Shown piece by piece: positions 34,677-44,642 of a DNA stretch of 64,000 bases. This stretch comes from JAZKAR01 sp040389065 (GTDB lineage Bacteria; Pseudomonadota; Gammaproteobacteria; Burkholderiales; Casimicrobiaceae), in NCBI GenBank assembly GCA_040389065.1, contig JAZKAR010000028.1, forward strand, positions 71,651-135,650, read 5' to 3'. Both the position numbers and the translations under genes were made by a program. The first letter of the stretch is position 1, and the number at the start of each line of letters is the position of its first letter. Below the pieces are notes generated by a model. The model did not search any database and was not told where the DNA came from. It was given only the letters and a program-made list of their open reading frames with translations.

Positions 34677-35462
34677 TCAATACACGCTTAGTTGCTTACT
34701 TACTTTATCTTCATAATCTTTTCGTGCTACAAATGTAATATTATCTTCGGTACTAAGACGGCGCTTATCATGATTCAAAAAAGAATACGATTTAAAGCGT
34801 GAGGTAGTAAAGACTATAAATAATATAACAGCGCTTAATTGAGCAGCGATTGCCAATAGTGCATGGTTAAAAGCGATACCGCCAACCGTTTGTGTCATAA
34901 CGCGCGAAAGCGTTGCTGCTGGGTTTCCTAATAAACCTGAAGGCATGATCCAATAGCCAATAGATATGTATAAGGCCATTGCAATCGCCTTATGCTTAGG
35001 ATAATAACGAAAGATCAAGAGCAAGCCTAAAGTTCCAGTAAATTCTCCTAAACACCAACTGATTGGTTGAATAGAGTTTCGTGAGATAAGCAGAGGTTGA
35101 ATTAAATTTTGATTATAAAGAAGATGGCAATAAAAAATGGCAGTGAATGCGCCTAACAGTTGAACTGTTATATATCCTATGGCGCGGCGCGTGCTTATAT
35201 TACCTAAATGAACTTCATCAAGCGTAAAAATGGGGTTGAAATGAGAGCCAGAAACATTTTCAAACGCTGTGATAATAATCCATAACATTGCAGCCGTCAT
35301 TGTTATAGTAATCAACGAGGCCATACCCGATGAAAACGCATACTGGCTAAAATGCGTAGTAATACCCGCGCTGCATACAGTAAATACCAGGGCAAAAGTG
35401 CCAGTGGCTTCGGCAGCATAGGGCATCCAGCGAGATGAATGTTTTGTAGTGTGATCAGGCAT
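34677..35462 (-). CDS. Aquaporin-family (MIP) channel
   Basis: 261 residues, six hydrophobic segments. Two pore half-helices: SGSHFNPIFTLDEV in the first half and GNPAATLSRVM in the second. The second has the standard NPA box, while the first is NPI, seen in unusual MIPs and affecting selectivity. Inner-membrane water or small-solute channel. The N-terminal (TKHSSRWMPYAAEATGTFALVF) fits TM1 of MIPs. Monocistronic, divergent from the FAD oxidoreductase gene. Confidence 0.85.
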   Translation of the reverse strand: MPDHTTKHSSRWMPYAAEATGTFALVFTVCSAGITTHFSQYAFSSGMASLITITMTAAMLWIIITAFENVSGSHFNPIFTLDEVHLGNISTRRAIGYITVQLLGAFTAIFYCHLLYNQNLIQPLLISRNSIQPISWCLGEFTGTLGLLLIFRYYPKHKAIAMALYISIGYWIMPSGLLGNPAATLSRVMTQTVGGIAFNHALLAIAAQLSAVILFIVFTTSRFKSYSFLNHDKRRLSTEDNITFVARKDYEDKVSKQLSVY

Positions 35463-35622
35463 AGGGGTTTACCGTATGAAAACTCAACGTGAGCATTATA
35501 GGGTAATTACTTAACCCTCAATTAAAAAACGCTTCGTTTTTGCCGTAACGTAGTGTGATTTTAGTAGCTTCTCTCAAGATACTCTTTCAAGTGAAGATTG
35601 TTTTTTCTGATTGTAAATAACA

Positions 35623-36690
35623 ATGAATACTCTAGATGTTTTAGTAGTTGGAGCTGGCCCAGCAGGAGCTATAGCTGCACGCTTGTTGGCACAGGCTGGT
35701 TACCGCACAGGGCTAATGGATGATATCAGGCAAACAGAAAAAGTAGGCGAAAGCTTAGCAGGTGCGGCGCGTCCGCTATTACGTGATTTAGGTCTTCTTG
35801 AATGGATGGACGATAGCGGAGCAAAGCCGTGTATGGGTAATCTCTCTGCCTGGGGCAGCGAAGAGCTAGTGGCTACCGATTTTATTCGTGATCCTCATGG
35901 TATGGGTTGGCATCTTAACCGTGTTTGTTTTGATACAGGTTTGCGCGAGGCTGCTTTGGCAGAAGGTGTGCAATGGTACGCATCAAAATTACAGGCAGTG
36001 ATTGCTGAAACCGAACAGTGGCGAATTCCGCTAAGTATGCAAGATATCAAAACACGCTGGATAATCGATGCCAGCGGTCGTCGCTCTGTATGTGCAAAGC
36101 GCTTGGGATGTAAACGACTGAAGGATGCACCACTGATAGCTGTATATGCATGGGGTGAAAATAACGATCAAGATGAGCGAACCTTAATTGAAGCGGTACC
36201 GTACGGTTGGTGGTATACAGCACCATTGCCTGAAGGGCGGCGTGTAGTATCGCTGCATGTTGAAGCGAAAGAAGCAGCATCCTTCATGCGACACCCTGGT
36301 CTCTGGCATGAGTATATGGCTGGCACACACCATATTCGTCAGCTATGTTCCACACAACATTGGAGTTCGCTACGTGCCGCTGAGGCAGGAAGCTCAAGGT
36401 TAGCCCAAGCCGCAGGTAACCGATGGTTGGCTATAGGAGATGCCGCGCTGGCTTTCGACCCTTTATCATCGCAAGGCATGTTTAATGCGCTTTATACGGG
36501 GTTGCGCGGCGCTCAAGCAGTAGCAAATGCGCTAGAAGGAAATATTGGAATGGTTGAGCAATATTGCGCTCGATTAGAGCAGATACATTTAGCGTATCAG
36601 CAGCATGTGCACTACTACTATCAAGCAGAGCAACGCTGGGCGCAGGCGTCTTTTTGGCGTAGTCGACTGCTTGCTCATTCCCCTCAGTAA
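35623..36690 (+). CDS. FAD-dependent oxidoreductase (halogenase/maturase-like)
   Basis: 355 residues. FAD-binding VVGAGPAGAIAARLLAQAG at residues 7-25, KVGESLAGAARPLL (the GES-type flavin contact of halogenases and QhpG/GoxB-type enzymes), GWWYTAPLPEGR in the position of the halogenase WxWxIP motif, and GDAALAFDPLSSQGM near residue 270. The WxWxIP motif is not preserved, so a halogenase is unlikely; a monooxygenase or protein-maturation oxidase is more fitting. Substrate unknown. No precursor-like gene is adjacent. Confidence 0.75.
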   Translation: MNTLDVLVVGAGPAGAIAARLLAQAGYRTGLMDDIRQTEKVGESLAGAARPLLRDLGLLEWMDDSGAKPCMGNLSAWGSEELVATDFIRDPHGMGWHLNRVCFDTGLREAALAEGVQWYASKLQAVIAETEQWRIPLSMQDIKTRWIIDASGRRSVCAKRLGCKRLKDAPLIAVYAWGENNDQDERTLIEAVPYGWWYTAPLPEGRRVVSLHVEAKEAASFMRHPGLWHEYMAGTHHIRQLCSTQHWSSLRAAEAGSSRLAQAAGNRWLAIGDAALAFDPLSSQGMFNALYTGLRGAQAVANALEGNIGMVEQYCARLEQIHLAYQQHVHYYYQAEQRWAQASFWRSRLLAHSPQ

Positions 36691-36797
36691 GGGCATATGA
36701 ACAGACTCATACGCCAATGTTAAACACGTTAAGTGTAGAGGGTCTTATAGCGATGAAGCTTTAGCCATTTAGCTATTAAAAAAAGGCTTACTGTAGT

Positions 36798-37352
36798 TTA
36801 CGATACCGTCCACAACCGTTTCCATCCATCATTACCTAAAAGCTGCATAGTTTTAATATTACGTTCAAAAATAATAGAAGGATTCGATATAGAAGCCAAT
36901 GCGCGTTCAATACTGGTTTCACGTATTAGGTGCAAAAGAGGGTAGGGTGAGCGATTGGTATAGTTTGTAATGTCTTCATCAGCAAAGCCTGATCCTGCAA
37001 AACGATACTGCGGATGAAAGCTTGCGATTTGAATTTCGCCGTAAAGCTCAAGCTCTTCAATATGCTTGTCGGCAATGGCTAAAAAATCATTGTAATCAAG
37101 AAAATTGCTGAGTACATGAGGATGAATTAATAGCGTGGTTTCACATATTTCAGGATCAGTCTCTTGCAAGTAAGTAAGTTCTTGAATCAATGTTTTACTG
37201 AGCGCTTTTGTAGTACGCGCATCACTTACACAATAACGGATACCTTTGCGAACATGAACCGATTTAGCAAAAGGACATAAATTAAGACCTATAACAGCAC
37301 GCTCTAACCATAATTGTGTTGCAGTAATTACTTTCTCATCCTGATCGGTCAA
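36798..37352 (-). CDS. DUF1415 protein
   Basis: 184 residues. DUF1415 pattern: TQLWLERAVIGLNLCPFAKS near the start, LLIHPHVLSNFLDYNDFL in the middle, IASFHPQYRFAGS and a Pro-rich NRSPYPLLHLIRE late. Cytosolic, function unknown in the family, common in gamma- and betaproteobacteria. Convergent with the FAD oxidoreductase gene. Confidence 0.9.
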   Translation of the reverse strand: MTDQDEKVITATQLWLERAVIGLNLCPFAKSVHVRKGIRYCVSDARTTKALSKTLIQELTYLQETDPEICETTLLIHPHVLSNFLDYNDFLAIADKHIEELELYGEIQIASFHPQYRFAGSGFADEDITNYTNRSPYPLLHLIRETSIERALASISNPSIIFERNIKTMQLLGNDGWKRLWTVS

Positions 37353-37410
37353 AGCACATTCCTTATACGTAAATGCTTACAGATTAAAAAGACCTAAATT
37401 TGACTTAAAA

Positions 37411-37515
37411 TTAGAAGTTACGCAGTTGGCTCTCTCGACGTTATGTCAACTTGCCGTACTTCGTGTACTGTCTGCGTTGCCATGCCTTGATATAGCTCAA
37501 CTGCGTAATTTCTAA
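37411..37515. repeat. Palindromic intergenic element, family A copy 6
   Basis: Ends TTAGAAGTTACGCAGTTGG and CAACTGCGTAATTTCTAA; interior includes CCGTACTTCGTGTACTG and CCATGCCTTGATA. Between DUF1415 and Sel1-protein genes. Confidence 0.8.
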
Positions 37516-37552
37516 AAATATTTAAAAAAGACATAAGCTAACGAATGAAAGC

Positions 37553-38557
37553 TCAATCGGTATGTTTTTTGACATATTCTACAACAGACTTCCAGGCTTT
37601 TTTGCTGCCGTTTACAATAGATTCAGCCGTTTTATCTAAATCGATTGTTTTAAGAGCAGGCATAGGCTCATCGTGTAAGGTGCCAGTCTGCACCGATACC
37701 GAGGCAGTATCAACGCCTGTTTTTTTTGCGATGTCTCGTATGTTTCTTGATAAAACTCTTCTAGCAGATGGGTTGGTTTTTTGGGCGAAGGCATCGTTAA
37801 GGCCTGGGTCAGGTTCACCCTTCTTCCATGTTTGAGCAAGTTCTTTAGCATCTGCAATTTGTTTTGGTGTCATGCTTTTTTCTAGCTCATTGCGGAATTG
37901 CACAATGCTATCAGAATCAGCTGCGTTAGAATTTTCAGCAATACTCAGCCACATATACGCGATCACTCGGTTTTCGGGCATTGATAAACCTAAATAATAC
38001 GCTAGACCTAAATTACTTTGAGCTTCTGCATTTCCTTGAACAGCCGCTTGGCGCCACCAGTAAACCGCCTGTTTGTAGTTGCGCGCTACACCCTTGCCTT
38101 CATAATAGGCTAGCCCTAAGCTCCATTGCGCAATTAAATCATTTTGCTTAACAGCTTTGCGCCACCAAGCAATCGCTTCAGAATAATTTTTAGTGACACC
38201 CTCACCTTTATAATAAGCAATACCGAGTGTTCGTTGGGCGGCTGCATTTCCTTGTTCTGCTTTTAATTTAGTGGCTGCTAGCGCTACGCTTTCTGATTCT
38301 GCAATCGGCGTAATTGCATGGGCCTGTATCGTTGTTGCTATGGCGGGTGACTGTGTTGTCGTTGCTATAGCAGCAGGCGACTGCGTTGTTGTAATAGTAG
38401 TCGTACTTTTTGTATGCGTTTCTTCTATAGAAGGAACAGGTAATGTGGGGGCTGCAAAAAGCCGAGGGTCATCTGATGCTGCGGTAGCATTCGAGGTTGA
38501 GCCAACAAACAGGCTAATTATTGCTACATGTGTTAATTTTTTTACATCTATAGCCAT
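37553..38557 (-). CDS. Secreted Sel1-repeat protein
   Basis: 334 residues. Signal peptide (LTHVAIISLFVGSTSNATA), a Thr/Ala-rich low-complexity linker to about residue 85 with repeated AIATT-type segments, then three Sel1/TPR-like repeats (AAQRTLGIAYYKGEGVTKN, AQWSLGLAYYEGKGVARN, AQSNLGLAYYLGLSMPEN) at about 105-215, and a polar C-terminal region. Sel1 repeats scaffold protein-protein contacts in the envelope. Partner unknown. Monocistronic. Confidence 0.88.
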   Translation of the reverse strand: MAIDVKKLTHVAIISLFVGSTSNATAASDDPRLFAAPTLPVPSIEETHTKSTTTITTTQSPAAIATTTQSPAIATTIQAHAITPIAESESVALAATKLKAEQGNAAAQRTLGIAYYKGEGVTKNYSEAIAWWRKAVKQNDLIAQWSLGLAYYEGKGVARNYKQAVYWWRQAAVQGNAEAQSNLGLAYYLGLSMPENRVIAYMWLSIAENSNAADSDSIVQFRNELEKSMTPKQIADAKELAQTWKKGEPDPGLNDAFAQKTNPSARRVLSRNIRDIAKKTGVDTASVSVQTGTLHDEPMPALKTIDLDKTAESIVNGSKKAWKSVVEYVKKHTD

Positions 38558-38917
38558 GGTGTAGAAGCCTTACAGTCAAAAAGAGATCGATGGTTTATAG
38601 AGAGTAGTGCGATATAAGTTTTGTAGTAACGATGCACACGTACTGTAGTAGAGTAATAGCAATGTTATGGCGGGAATACCGCCATGAACTTGTCTCACTG
38701 ATTCCAATGCTTGACTAGAGCGCGTTTTGCACTAGCCGTCTTTAAAGTAAGAATAATGTAAGCAAAAATTAAGCAGAAGCCTAGCGACTTTGAATAACTG
38801 TAAACAGTATAGAACGATAGCTGGCAGGCTTCGCATAGCCTTATCGTATCACAGCTTATTGTAAGATAGAATTAGGCAAATCAGTGGGTTTAGAGCGAGT
38901 GATCAAACTTTGAGCAC
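38558..38917. other. Intergenic stretch upstream of the Sel1 gene
   Basis: 360 bp, no gene and no family A copy recognised. It holds the promoter of the Sel1-protein gene and the 3' side of the permease gene. Confidence 0.4.
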
Positions 38918-39982
38918 TTATACCAACTCAGCTGCCATTAATTCGCTTTTGATATAGGCATAAAATACAGGCGCTGCAATGACGCCAGGTATTCCAAATA
39001 TCGATTCCATGACTAATAAAACAGTTAATAGTTCCCAGGTGCTTGCATGAATATGTGAGCCAATAATTCGGGCATTCAAAAAGTATTCCAGCTTATGAAT
39101 CACGATTAAAAAAATTAGGCACCCAAATGCTACATTCACTGAATAAGCCAGGCCTAAGGTCACCATCACAGAGTTAGAAAGCAAATTACCAACAACAGGT
39201 AATAAACCTACAATAAAGGTTAAGGCAATAAGTGTTTTAGAGAAGGCTAAATGTACCCCTAAAACAGGTAAAATTAAAAATACAAATATTGCAGTAATAA
39301 ACGTATTAATGGCAGAAATACGCATTTGAGCAAATACAATTTTTTTAAACGCTTGCTGAATAAACATCATACGCGTTGTTAGGGCTGCTGCTAAAGGGCG
39401 AATTTTTTGCCCTTTTACCTCGCGATGAAAACTTAACATAGCACCAATAATCATTCCGATTAATATATGCGCCAACACGCGGCCTGCTTCTGCGCCTATC
39501 GATTTAGCTTCTGTCGCATGCTCACGTAGCCAGTGTGTCATAAATTCACGCAATGCTTCGGCGCTGGCAGGTATGTAGTGCCTGAATCCTGCAGGAATTT
39601 GATCGCGTGATCGATCAAGAATATCTGCCATTTTTTGAAAGAGAATTTGAATATTATCTGTATCGCTTTGAAAAAACGTAATGCTTCCCCACACTATTCC
39701 TACTAGCCCCATGATGACAATAACACTAATGAGCGCAATGATCATCACAGCACCGCGGCGATCACACTGTGTTCGATTTAAACGACTTGAAAATACATCA
39801 ACCAATGAATAAACTAGTAAACCTGAGAATAACGCTGCAAGTAACCCCCACTTAAGTACGCCCCATAACCCTAGCAGTATGAGTGCGTAAGAAGTTGCTT
39901 GTACCCAACTTAGAGGTTGAGAGGCATATTTTTTTTCGTTGTTAATAATATTGCCCAGCCGCGAGATTGTTTTTTTAATCAT
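38918..39982 (-). CDS. AI-2E-family permease
   Basis: Start set at ATG 39982 (TTGAGAG upstream; 354 residues). About eight hydrophobic segments: two pairs at the N-terminus (SYALILLGLWGVLKW, MIIALISVIVIMGLVGIVW), a soluble helical loop, and a C-terminal bundle with FIVGLLPVVGNLLSNSV and ESIFGIPGVIAAPVFYAY, the conserved features of the AI-2E (UPF0118) family. Members export small molecules or act as Na+/H+ antiporters. It follows the stressosome/kinase operon, 149 bp from it. Confidence 0.88.
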   Translation of the reverse strand: MIKKTISRLGNIINNEKKYASQPLSWVQATSYALILLGLWGVLKWGLLAALFSGLLVYSLVDVFSSRLNRTQCDRRGAVMIIALISVIVIMGLVGIVWGSITFFQSDTDNIQILFQKMADILDRSRDQIPAGFRHYIPASAEALREFMTHWLREHATEAKSIGAEAGRVLAHILIGMIIGAMLSFHREVKGQKIRPLAAALTTRMMFIQQAFKKIVFAQMRISAINTFITAIFVFLILPVLGVHLAFSKTLIALTFIVGLLPVVGNLLSNSVMVTLGLAYSVNVAFGCLIFLIVIHKLEYFLNARIIGSHIHASTWELLTVLLVMESIFGIPGVIAAPVFYAYIKSELMAAELV

Positions 39983-40130
39983 TATGCTCTCAATAAAATG
40001 TTGAGAAGAAAGAGTCGACGAGTAGTTACGCAAAAGTGTTTAGCAGCGTTATAAAGATAATACGAATGTATTTACATATAATACTAGAGCTAAAGTAACC
40101 ATAGCAGATTTGCGTAAGGGCTATGCTCTG

Positions 40131-41735
40131 TTAGGCACTTATTACGGATATAGCGGGCACAACAGGTATATAACGCGATAATGTATTTTCCATATCGGTA
40201 ATATTGATGGGTTTAGATAAATAATCTTGCATACCCGCTTCTAAACATTTCTCGCGATCACCTGTTAGGATATGTGCTGTCATTGCAATGATAGGAATAG
40301 GGGATAAGTTATTTTCTTTTTCCCACTGGCGTAACTGATACGTTGTTTCATACCCATCCATCGCATGCATTTGAATATCCATTAGCACTAAATCAAAGCG
40401 CTGTTTTTTGAGAAGCTCTAATGCTTCAATGCCATTTGTAGCTGTAACGTATTGATAACCAAATTTCTCAAGTAACATTGAGGCAACTAACACATTGGGC
40501 TGATAGTCTTCTACTAATAAAATGAGTGCTTTATGGCGTACTGCAGCGGGTAAATGTTGGGAGGTAGAATGTTCAGTGGTACAACCAGTAGGTTGCGGTG
40601 CCACTTCTTGCAAAGGTAATTGAATGGTAAAAATAGAACCTTTTCCTACTTCACTGCTCACAAAAATAGAGCCTTGCATTTGTTCAATTAAATTTTTGGC
40701 AATCGCTAGGCCGAGTCCGCTACCGCCATATTTACGTGTCGTTGAGCTATCGCCCTGAGTAAATTTGTTGAAAATAGTTTCTAGTTTATCTTCAGGAATA
40801 CCAATACCCGTATCAATAATCTCAATATGTATTTTTTTTATTGATAGAGAAGGGGTATGATTAGTTTTTGTAAGGCTGGTAGTAATAGAAATTGTACCTT
40901 GGCTGGTAAATTTGATTGCATTACTGACTAAATTAAGAATAACTTGATGCAAACGCTGAGCATCGCCTTTATACCAATTAAGCACGCTATCAGATTGCGA
41001 GTAAGAAATTGCAATAGATTTTTCGTGTGCCTGCACTGCCATCATATTAATAATACGTTCAATAATTTCGCGCAGATTAAATGTGGTTTCTTCTAGCTCA
41101 ATCTTATTTGCTTCGATTTTTGTAATATCTAATAAATCATTAATGAGTACCATTAATGAGCTTGCGCTTTGCTGAAGCGTAGAAACAAATTGCTCTTGCT
41201 TAGGAGAAAGCGGTGTTGTGCTAAGAAGGTTGCTAAGGCCAATAATAGCGTTCATGGGAGTACGAATCTCATGGCTCATATTCGCAAGAAATTCTGTTTT
41301 AGCTTTATTGGCAGCTTCTGCTTTTTCAAGCGCTTCTTTAAGTTTTTGTTCAACCTCTTTGATTCTTAAAAGAGATTTTACTGTGGCTACTAGTTCTAAT
41401 GCATCAATGGGTGTAGTTAAGTAGCCTTCAGCACCACGATCAAGCCCTAATGCTTTATCTCGGCCTTCTACAAAGGAGGCAGAAGTCATGAGTACTGGAA
41501 TTGAGGATAAAGCAGGATCATTTTTGATCTGTTGGCAGGTATCGAATCCATTACCATCCGGTAATTGCACATCCAATATGATTAGATCAATCTCGCATGT
41601 TTTTAATAGTTGCATACCTTCAACAATTGTTGCTGCTTGCAAAGTTTCGTACCCTTTATTACGTAACAAACGTGAAAAGGTATATAGATTAACTTCAGTG
41701 TCATCAATAATCAGTATCTTTGATGCTTTAGGCAT
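40131..41735 (-). CDS. Hybrid sensor kinase REC-HisKA-HATPase-REC
   Basis: 534 residues. N-terminal receiver (LIIDDTEVNLYTFSRLL with LIILDVQLPDGNG), a coiled linker, HisKA with FLANMSHEIRTPMNAIIGLS, HATPase (DTGIGIPEDKL, KYGGSGLGLAIAKNL), and a C-terminal receiver (LLVEDYQPNVLVASMLL, LVLMDIQMHAMDG). No sensor or membrane segment, so it is soluble and fed by other proteins. It overlaps the preceding gene by 8 bp and is last in the stressosome operon. Its N-terminal receiver could accept phosphate from the preceding kinase. No DNA-binding output is encoded here. Confidence 0.93.
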   Translation of the reverse strand: MPKASKILIIDDTEVNLYTFSRLLRNKGYETLQAATIVEGMQLLKTCEIDLIILDVQLPDGNGFDTCQQIKNDPALSSIPVLMTSASFVEGRDKALGLDRGAEGYLTTPIDALELVATVKSLLRIKEVEQKLKEALEKAEAANKAKTEFLANMSHEIRTPMNAIIGLSNLLSTTPLSPKQEQFVSTLQQSASSLMVLINDLLDITKIEANKIELEETTFNLREIIERIINMMAVQAHEKSIAISYSQSDSVLNWYKGDAQRLHQVILNLVSNAIKFTSQGTISITTSLTKTNHTPSLSIKKIHIEIIDTGIGIPEDKLETIFNKFTQGDSSTTRKYGGSGLGLAIAKNLIEQMQGSIFVSSEVGKGSIFTIQLPLQEVAPQPTGCTTEHSTSQHLPAAVRHKALILLVEDYQPNVLVASMLLEKFGYQYVTATNGIEALELLKKQRFDLVLMDIQMHAMDGYETTYQLRQWEKENNLSPIPIIAMTAHILTGDREKCLEAGMQDYLSKPINITDMENTLSRYIPVVPAISVISA

Positions 41736-43533
41736 AAGATAGTATCCTCAGATCCTGTGAAGAAAGAAGCTCATGTAACATTCTATCAAGCTCCTTTGCG
41801 CGGGATTTTTGAGCTGAACATTTAGATAAAATACCATTCGTTTGGTTTTGTAAGCTTTGCTGTTCCTGATCACTTAGTGTTTTTGATGTATGAATAATAA
41901 TAGGAATGTCACGTGTACTGGGTTCTTGCTTAAGACGCGCAAGCACTTCTTGCCCGGGCATAAAGGGCATCATCCAATCAAGAAATATAACGCAAGGCTT
42001 GATTTGTTCCGCCAAGGCTAGGCCTTCTTCACCTGAAGAGGCCTCGATGATATGTTCTGCATAGTTTTCAAGCATTTTCTTTAATACATAGCGATCGGTG
42101 GGATGATCATCAATAATAAGAATGCGATTACACAAAGTAGGAGCAACTTCTGCATACAGTTCACTATATTGTGCTTCCTGGGGGCCATTATAGTAACCTG
42201 GTAAGATTAGCGAAAAGGTAGAGCCTTGACCATATATGCTTTCCATCTTTACCTTACCGCCTAGTAAATGCGCCAGCTTGCGAGAAAGGGGGAGGCCTAA
42301 TCCTGTTCCTCTTATTTTGTGTTGATGATCACCTTCTACTTGGGCAAATGCTTCAAAAATACGCTCACTATCTTCGGGTGCTATACCAATACCCGTATCG
42401 CTGACACTAATCATTACAGTATTGTCTGCAGCCATGCGGGCAGATACCCGCACTTCTCCTTCATACGTATATTTAAGACTATTCGAAATAAAGTTTCTTA
42501 AAATCTGTGAAACTTTACCTTCATCTGTAAACAATATTGGAATATCTGAACAGTCATCAAATATCAAATTTACCGAGGAGCTTGATTGAACAAGTGGTTT
42601 AAGCATGCCGCGTAATATACGAAATATTTCTTTTATTTCAAAATTACGAGGGCGAATAACAATTTTACCTGCTTCAACTTTAGCAAGATCAAGCACATCA
42701 TTCACCAGTTCTGAAAGAGATTTAGCGCTTGATTGAATAAAAGAAACTTGTTTTTCTTGTTCGGTAGTTAACTCGCCATCAAGGCGACTCATCAAAATAG
42801 CAGAGATACTAATAATGGAATTAAGCGGTGTACGTAGTTCATGGGTGATATTAGAGAGAAATTCCGTTTTTAATTCAGAGCTACGGCGTTGATAATCTGC
42901 GCGTTGTTCTAGTTCGCCCGATAATGCCATAACACCGCAATTCGTTTCTTCTAGCTCTTGATTCAACAGTGTCAGCATTTGTTTTTGCCGCTGTACTTCT
43001 TCAAGCGCTACGAGGAGTTCCTGATTTTGGCGTTGAATTTCTTCAAATGGATTTTGGGGCGCTTGTTGAGAAAGCGCTAAAGAAGTAATAGATAAAAGCT
43101 CACGATGCGTTACTAGGAGATTTTTAGGTAAAAGCTTCGTTAATTGAATGCATGTTCCTCGCGTAGAGGTAGAGTCTATCGTTAAATCATCTACTAAACG
43201 TTTGGCGCCTACTATTCCTAGGCCCATTCCTGTATCAGAAATATATTGACCCGATAAAATAGCTTCAATGTGAGGAATTCCAGGGCCTTGATCAGTAATG
43301 CGTATCATAAAATTGGCTGGAGTTTCAGCGCTGTCATCTGCTAGCGAAAATTCAATTTTCCCACCGTTTGCATACTGAAACGCATTGCGTGCAAGTTCAG
43401 AAACTGCTGTGGCAAGACGAACTTGTTCTTGATGATCAAAATTAAGAAGCTGAGCAATTTGCCGTGTTCGTTGCCTTGCTAACACTACATCATGCTCATA
43501 TTTAACTTCAACTTTAAGCAGTATTGCATTCAT
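41728..43533 (-). CDS. Fusion kinase: RsbT/RsbW-like ATPase + HisKA + HATPase + REC
   Basis: 601 residues. Residues 1-135 are an anti-sigma-type HATPase (LATAVSELARNAFQYANGG, TDQGPGIPHIEAIL, GMGLGIVGAKRLVDDL) like RsbT. A coiled region follows (180-215), then HisKA with FLSNITHELRTPLNSIISIS, HATPase (DTGIGIAPEDSERIFE) and a receiver (LIIDDHPTDRYVLKKML, VIFLDWMMPFMPG). The first domain is the part that could bind stressosome or STAS partners, making this the likely entry from stressosome to phosphorelay. No membrane segment. Confidence 0.92.
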   Translation of the reverse strand: MNAILLKVEVKYEHDVVLARQRTRQIAQLLNFDHQEQVRLATAVSELARNAFQYANGGKIEFSLADDSAETPANFMIRITDQGPGIPHIEAILSGQYISDTGMGLGIVGAKRLVDDLTIDSTSTRGTCIQLTKLLPKNLLVTHRELLSITSLALSQQAPQNPFEEIQRQNQELLVALEEVQRQKQMLTLLNQELEETNCGVMALSGELEQRADYQRRSSELKTEFLSNITHELRTPLNSIISISAILMSRLDGELTTEQEKQVSFIQSSAKSLSELVNDVLDLAKVEAGKIVIRPRNFEIKEIFRILRGMLKPLVQSSSSVNLIFDDCSDIPILFTDEGKVSQILRNFISNSLKYTYEGEVRVSARMAADNTVMISVSDTGIGIAPEDSERIFEAFAQVEGDHQHKIRGTGLGLPLSRKLAHLLGGKVKMESIYGQGSTFSLILPGYYNGPQEAQYSELYAEVAPTLCNRILIIDDHPTDRYVLKKMLENYAEHIIEASSGEEGLALAEQIKPCVIFLDWMMPFMPGQEVLARLKQEPSTRDIPIIIHTSKTLSDQEQQSLQNQTNGILSKCSAQKSRAKELDRMLHELLSSQDLRILSYA

Positions 43534-43601
43534 AGGTTTGCTTTCTTAGAGCGCCTGTTTCCAATCGTGTTACGCCATACATCATGCAAACGTTTGCTTG
43601 C

Positions 43602-44642
43602 CTAATGATTGCTTGCTAAAGCTTCTGAATCAACTCTTAATACTATGATGGTTGTATCATCACGCGTTCTTTGATGGTCGCGATATAATACACCTGCAAT
43701 AAGACTAGGATGTCGATAATTTAATCCTGGGTAATCTTCTATTTTCCAGCGTTCAGATAAACCATCTGTGTGAATGATAGTAAGTGCATTTTCACTGCAA
43801 GGATAGAGTATTTCTTGAACTTTACGCATTTGATGGCCCACTGTTCCATTAAATGACGTTAATCCTTTGCTTTTTAGGCCAGTCACAATACTAGCACTAA
43901 TATTTCCTACGCCTGTGAATCGAAGTTCTTCTCGAGTGAAATCAATATCTGCAACAACAACAGCTGCTCCGCGGGTGCTTAAGAGTGCTCCGTGAATACT
44001 CTCTAATAATTTTTGTGAGGGTAGATCAATGTGTTGCTCAAAGCTAGCAATAGCAGTTTGGCTGGCCCTAGCAGCAAGTGGCCCATGCCCTAAGCCATCG
44101 GCGACTAGTATTTTCACTCCTTGACCATACGGTTGTATGGTTAAACTATCTCCGCATTCACTTTCCCCTTTTATAGGGCGGCAAATAATGCCTATGTTCA
44201 TAAAAGTAGACGAAAGGTTGAGCGGCGGTATCGGCCATAGTGTAGAAACCAATGCAGTGCCTTTACCTTCTTGAGAATAAATATCTAATTGAGTAGAAAG
44301 TCTGTTGACTGCACCTAAACCAATTCCTGAGCTTCCAGCGGTTGAGTAGCCATCTTCTAAACAAAGGTTAATATCGGGCATACCTTGCCCTTTATCTAGA
44401 GCAATAATTTCAAGGCCTTGCGTATTCATTGCCTTGAGTGCACGCAATAAAAGCTCTCCTCCTCCCGCGTGTTTGACGAGATTACTCGCAATTTCTGTAA
44501 CAACAATGCCAACTTTTGCAGCCTCTGTCTCATCAAATTGTAAGGTTTGTGCAAGCGCTATTGCCTGGCGGCGTGCGCTACCTATTTCATTGAGATCTTT
44601 AATAAGAATTGATTGAGATTGAAAATGCAAACTCATTTCCAT
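43602..44642 (-). CDS. rsbX: RsbX-like phosphatase with N-terminal ATPase domain
   Basis: 346 residues. The N-terminal HATPase (VGIVVTEIASNLVKHAGGGELLL split by motif, DKGQGMPDI, SGIGLGAVNRLS) is of the anti-sigma type. The C-terminal PP2C/SpoIIE domain (KILVADGLGHGPLAARA, VVADIDFTREELRFTGVGN, IHTDGLSERW) holds the metal-binding Asp residues. It dephosphorylates RsbS/RsbR after stress and resets the stressosome. It overlaps rsbT by 10 bp. Confidence 0.88.
   Translation of the reverse strand: MEMSLHFQSQSILIKDLNEIGSARRQAIALAQTLQFDETEAAKVGIVVTEIASNLVKHAGGGELLLRALKAMNTQGLEIIALDKGQGMPDINLCLEDGYSTAGSSGIGLGAVNRLSTQLDIYSQEGKGTALVSTLWPIPPLNLSSTFMNIGIICRPIKGESECGDSLTIQPYGQGVKILVADGLGHGPLAARASQTAIASFEQHIDLPSQKLLESIHGALLSTRGAAVVVADIDFTREELRFTGVGNISASIVTGLKSKGLTSFNGTVGHQMRKVQEILYPCSENALTIIHTDGLSERWKIEDYPGLNYRHPSLIAGVLYRDHQRTRDDTTIIVLRVDSEALASNH

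Noticed and set aside
35623..36690. Flavin-dependent halogenase
   Set aside because: The FAD motifs fit the wider family, but the WxWxIP motif is not preserved (WWYTAP), so the call was kept general.
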